In this document: in pieces, positions 37,516 to 38,947 of the stretch
How positions within the stretch are numbered: the first letter of the stretch is position 1
How the letters are laid out: every line of letters starts with the position of its first letter
DNA from: DATCVR01 sp036566745
GTDB taxonomy: Bacteria; Actinomycetota; Actinomycetes; Jiangellales; Jiangellaceae
Direction: 5' to 3'
DNA length: 38,947 bases
NCBI GenBank assembly: GCA_036566745.1
Contig: DATCVR010000186.1
Span: 1-38,947, forward strand
Made by a program: the position numbers and the translations under genes
Notes under the pieces: generated by a model
What the model was told of the DNA's origin: nothing
The model's database searches: none
The model's input: the letters and a program-made list of their open reading frames with translations, nothing else

Positions 37516-38947
37516 TTAGCGCGGAACGAAGCTGAACAGCTGGTTGCGCAGACCGTGGCACACGAAGGCGATCAGTCGCCGATCCGGGCCTACGCCGCCT
37601 TCGACATCGAGGCAACGACCGCCCAGCATGGCGTCGTCGTTCCTGATCTCCTGGGGCTTCTGCGTGGCCGGATCGAGGATCCACCGCTGGGAGGCCGCGC
37701 CCGAGCAGCCGGTCAGGAACACCGACAGGTTGGGCCGCTCGGGCAGCCACCCGGCGTCGAGGCACTGGCCGCCGAAGCGCAGGGTCTGGTCGGAGTGGAC
37801 CCGCCAGGTGGTGCGCGCGGAGTTGTCGCAGTCGCCTAGCCGGACGACGTCGTCGACCGGCTGGGCACACTGGAGAACGGCCTTCTCGCCGCTGGTGGGG
37901 ACCATGATCCGCAGGCTGCCGGGCGCGCTGATCGATACGTCGACGGGTGCGGTGGACGTGGTGCCGAGGGAGTTCGTGAACACGGCGCGGTACTGGTCGC
38001 CGTCGTCGTCGAGCCGGAGGCCGGTGACGGTGAGCTGGGAGGCGCCCGAGGCGTCGGTGACGGTGTCGGGCAGGTTGCTCCACGCACCGTCGGATCCGGC
38101 GCGGACCTGCCAGACGGCGGCGCTGAGCGCGGGGTTGGCGGCGGCGCGTGCCTCGAGGACGAGGGCGTCTCCGAGGTCGAGGGAGGTGTCGGCGGGTGCG
38201 ACGACGATCTCGGGCGCGTACTGGACCGTCAGCACGGCGGGCTCGGTGGTGATGCTGCCCGCGGGGTTGGTGGCGACGAGGCGGTACTGGCTGCCGTCGT
38301 CGCCGGAGGCGGGTGCGGGGATCGTCAAGGTGTCGGTGGACGCGCCGGACACGTCGGCCCAGCCGGCGTCGCCGGCCGCGGCGCGGGGCGCTCCCGCGCC
38401 CGCGGGTGCGTGGACCTGCCACTGCAGCGTGGGCATGGGTCGCCCCGAGATGGCCACCGACAACGTCGCCGGCTCGCCCGCGCGGACGACGATGCTCTGC
38501 GGCTGGGTGTCGATGACCGGAGGGGTGTCGGGGTTGGGCGGCGGCGGTGGCGTCGGGGTGGGTGTGGGGGACGGCGGCGGGGAGGGCGAGGGAGTGGGGG
38601 TGGGAGACGGCGTCGCCGATGGTGTGGGCGTGGCCGACGGGCTCGGCGACGGCGAGGCCGATCGGCTGGGGCTCGGCGAGGCGCTGGGCGGGTCGGAGGC
38701 CGGCGGCTCCTGGGCGGGTGGCGAGGCCGGAGGGTCGGCCGGCGGCTCGTCCGGAGCAGGCGGGTCTTCCGGGTCGGGCGAGGCCGCGGGCGGTGCCACC
38801 GCGCCGACGGGGGCGTCGGGAGGGGTGTCGCCGCCGCCGGCGGTCAGGGCGACAGCGGCGATCACACCCGCGGCCACGACGCCGGCCGAGGTGGCCATCA
38901 CCCGGCCGCCCTTGCCGGCCCAGCGGGTGGGCGAGAGCCACGCCAGG
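37516..38947 (-). CDS. Surface protein: membrane anchor, Pro-rich stalk, Ig-like domains and ricin-like lectin domain (5' end outside window)
   Basis: The frame is open to the last base of the window (LAWLSPTRWAGKGGRVMATS at the edge), so the true start may lie outside; GTG 38901 would give 461 residues. A membrane helix (MATSAGVVAAGVIAAVALTA) is followed by a stalk of about 100 residues made of Pro, Ser, Thr and Ala. Two Ig-like domains follow (PPVIDTQPQSIVVRAGEPAT, then APEIVVAPADTSLDLGDALV, each ending in a YRLVATN/YRAVFTN strand). The C-terminal 135 residues look like a ricin-type beta-trefoil, with QCLDAGW, CSGAASQRWILD and RCLDVEG repeats. Cys pairs probably form disulfides outside the cell. 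A role in carbohydrate binding at the cell surface is likely. Confidence 0.85.
   Translation of the reverse strand, partial: LAWLSPTRWAGKGGRVMATSAGVVAAGVIAAVALTAGGGDTPPDAPVGAVAPPAASPDPEDPPAPDEPPADPPASPPAQEPPASDPPSASPSPSRSASPSPSPSATPTPSATPSPTPTPSPSPPPSPTPTPTPPPPPNPDTPPVIDTQPQSIVVRAGEPATLSVAISGRPMPTLQWQVHAPAGAGAPRAAAGDAGWADVSGASTDTLTIPAPASGDDGSQYRLVATNPAGSITTEPAVLTVQYAPEIVVAPADTSLDLGDALVLEARAAANPALSAAVWQVRAGSDGAWSNLPDTVTDASGASQLTVTGLRLDDDGDQYRAVFTNSLGTTSTAPVDVSISAPGSLRIMVPTSGEKAVLQCAQPVDDVVRLGDCDNSARTTWRVHSDQTLRFGGQCLDAGWLPERPNLSVFLTGCSGAASQRWILDPATQKPQEIRNDDAMLGGRCLDVEGGVGPDRRLIAFVCHGLRNQLFSFVPR
38530..38820 (-). repeat. Low-complexity Pro/Ser/Thr-coding tract
   Basis: This stretch encodes the stalk of the surface protein, with many short units such as PSPTPTPSP and PPASPP. 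The DNA is correspondingly repetitive on the minus strand. It is a region where strain length variation and sequencing errors are likely. Confidence 0.75.

Noticed and set aside
37421..38941. Long Arg/His-rich minus-strand frame over the surface-protein gene
   Set aside because: It is an out-of-frame reading of a repetitive GC-rich gene; the frame of the surface protein has recognisable domains and a membrane helix.
1..38947. Insertion sequences, integrases, attachment sites, tRNA or rRNA genes, CRISPR arrays, restriction or anti-phage systems
   Set aside because: I looked for transposase/integrase motifs, terminal repeats, regularly spaced repeats, tRNA-like cloverleafs and defence-gene motifs on both strands and found none.

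Overview
The window is about 39 kb of very GC-rich DNA (roughly 70% by eye), with GTG starts, 4-bp start/stop overlaps and codons that end mostly in G or C. A WhiB protein, an AfsR/SARP-type regulator, an ECF42-type sigma factor, an OtrA/TetM-like ribosomal protection protein and a CGAAC-N4-GTTCG LexA box all point to a free-living actinomycete (Actinomycetota). I cannot name the genus from the sequence. There are no rRNA or tRNA genes, transposases, phage genes or CRISPR arrays. The window looks like an accessory chromosome stretch made of many small regulator-plus-target modules, most of them divergent pairs around a visible operator.

Layout. 1-5.6 kb: an epoxide hydrolase cut by the left edge and its divergent WYL regulator, a glutaminase coupled to an MFS permease, and a CorA-type metal transporter. 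5.7-8.2 kb: a three-gene ECF42 sigma module (DHFR-like reductase, YCII/DGPF protein, sigma factor with a C-terminal TPR-like extension), preceded by a candidate sigma-specific promoter. 8.2-13.4 kb: two TetR modules, one with a membrane-anchored tandem DJ-1/PfpI protein and one with an MFS exporter followed by a GNAT; each has two operator-like repeats. 13.5-16.2 kb: a small secreted protein, a GNAT with an unusual N-terminal extension, and a divergent HTH/SnoaL-like pair. 16.2-20.5 kb: a large sulfatase, a quinone-oxidoreductase-like enzyme and its divergent TetR regulator. 20.5-24.5 kb: a hairpin-rich gap, a thioredoxin-reductase-like flavoprotein divergent from an XRE-cupin regulator, and the ribosomal protection gene preceded and overlapped by a short leader ORF. 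24.6-29.5 kb: a 1058-residue SARP/NB-ARC regulator that converges on, and overlaps, a DrrAB-like ABC exporter. 29.7-34.6 kb: SOS-type DNA polymerase IV, an ArsR/SRPBCC pair with an apparent frameshift, a GNAT, and an HxlR regulator divergent from an MFS exporter. 34.6-38.9 kb: an endonuclease/exonuclease/phosphatase-fold protein, a cysteine dioxygenase-rhodanese operon preceded by a Cys-containing leader peptide, a WhiB protein, and a surface protein with Ig-like and ricin-like domains that runs off the right edge.

Taken together the content is stress, drug and xenobiotic handling (four efflux systems, ribosome protection, epoxide hydrolase, redox enzymes, translesion polymerase) plus sulfur metabolism. 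The observations most worth checking are the two leader ORFs (22485 and 35839), the ArsR frameshift, the LexA box at the dinB start, the ECF42 promoter and the paired operators. I did not find a wholly new multi-gene system; the least familiar protein is the membrane-bound double DJ-1/PfpI protein with its own TetR switch.
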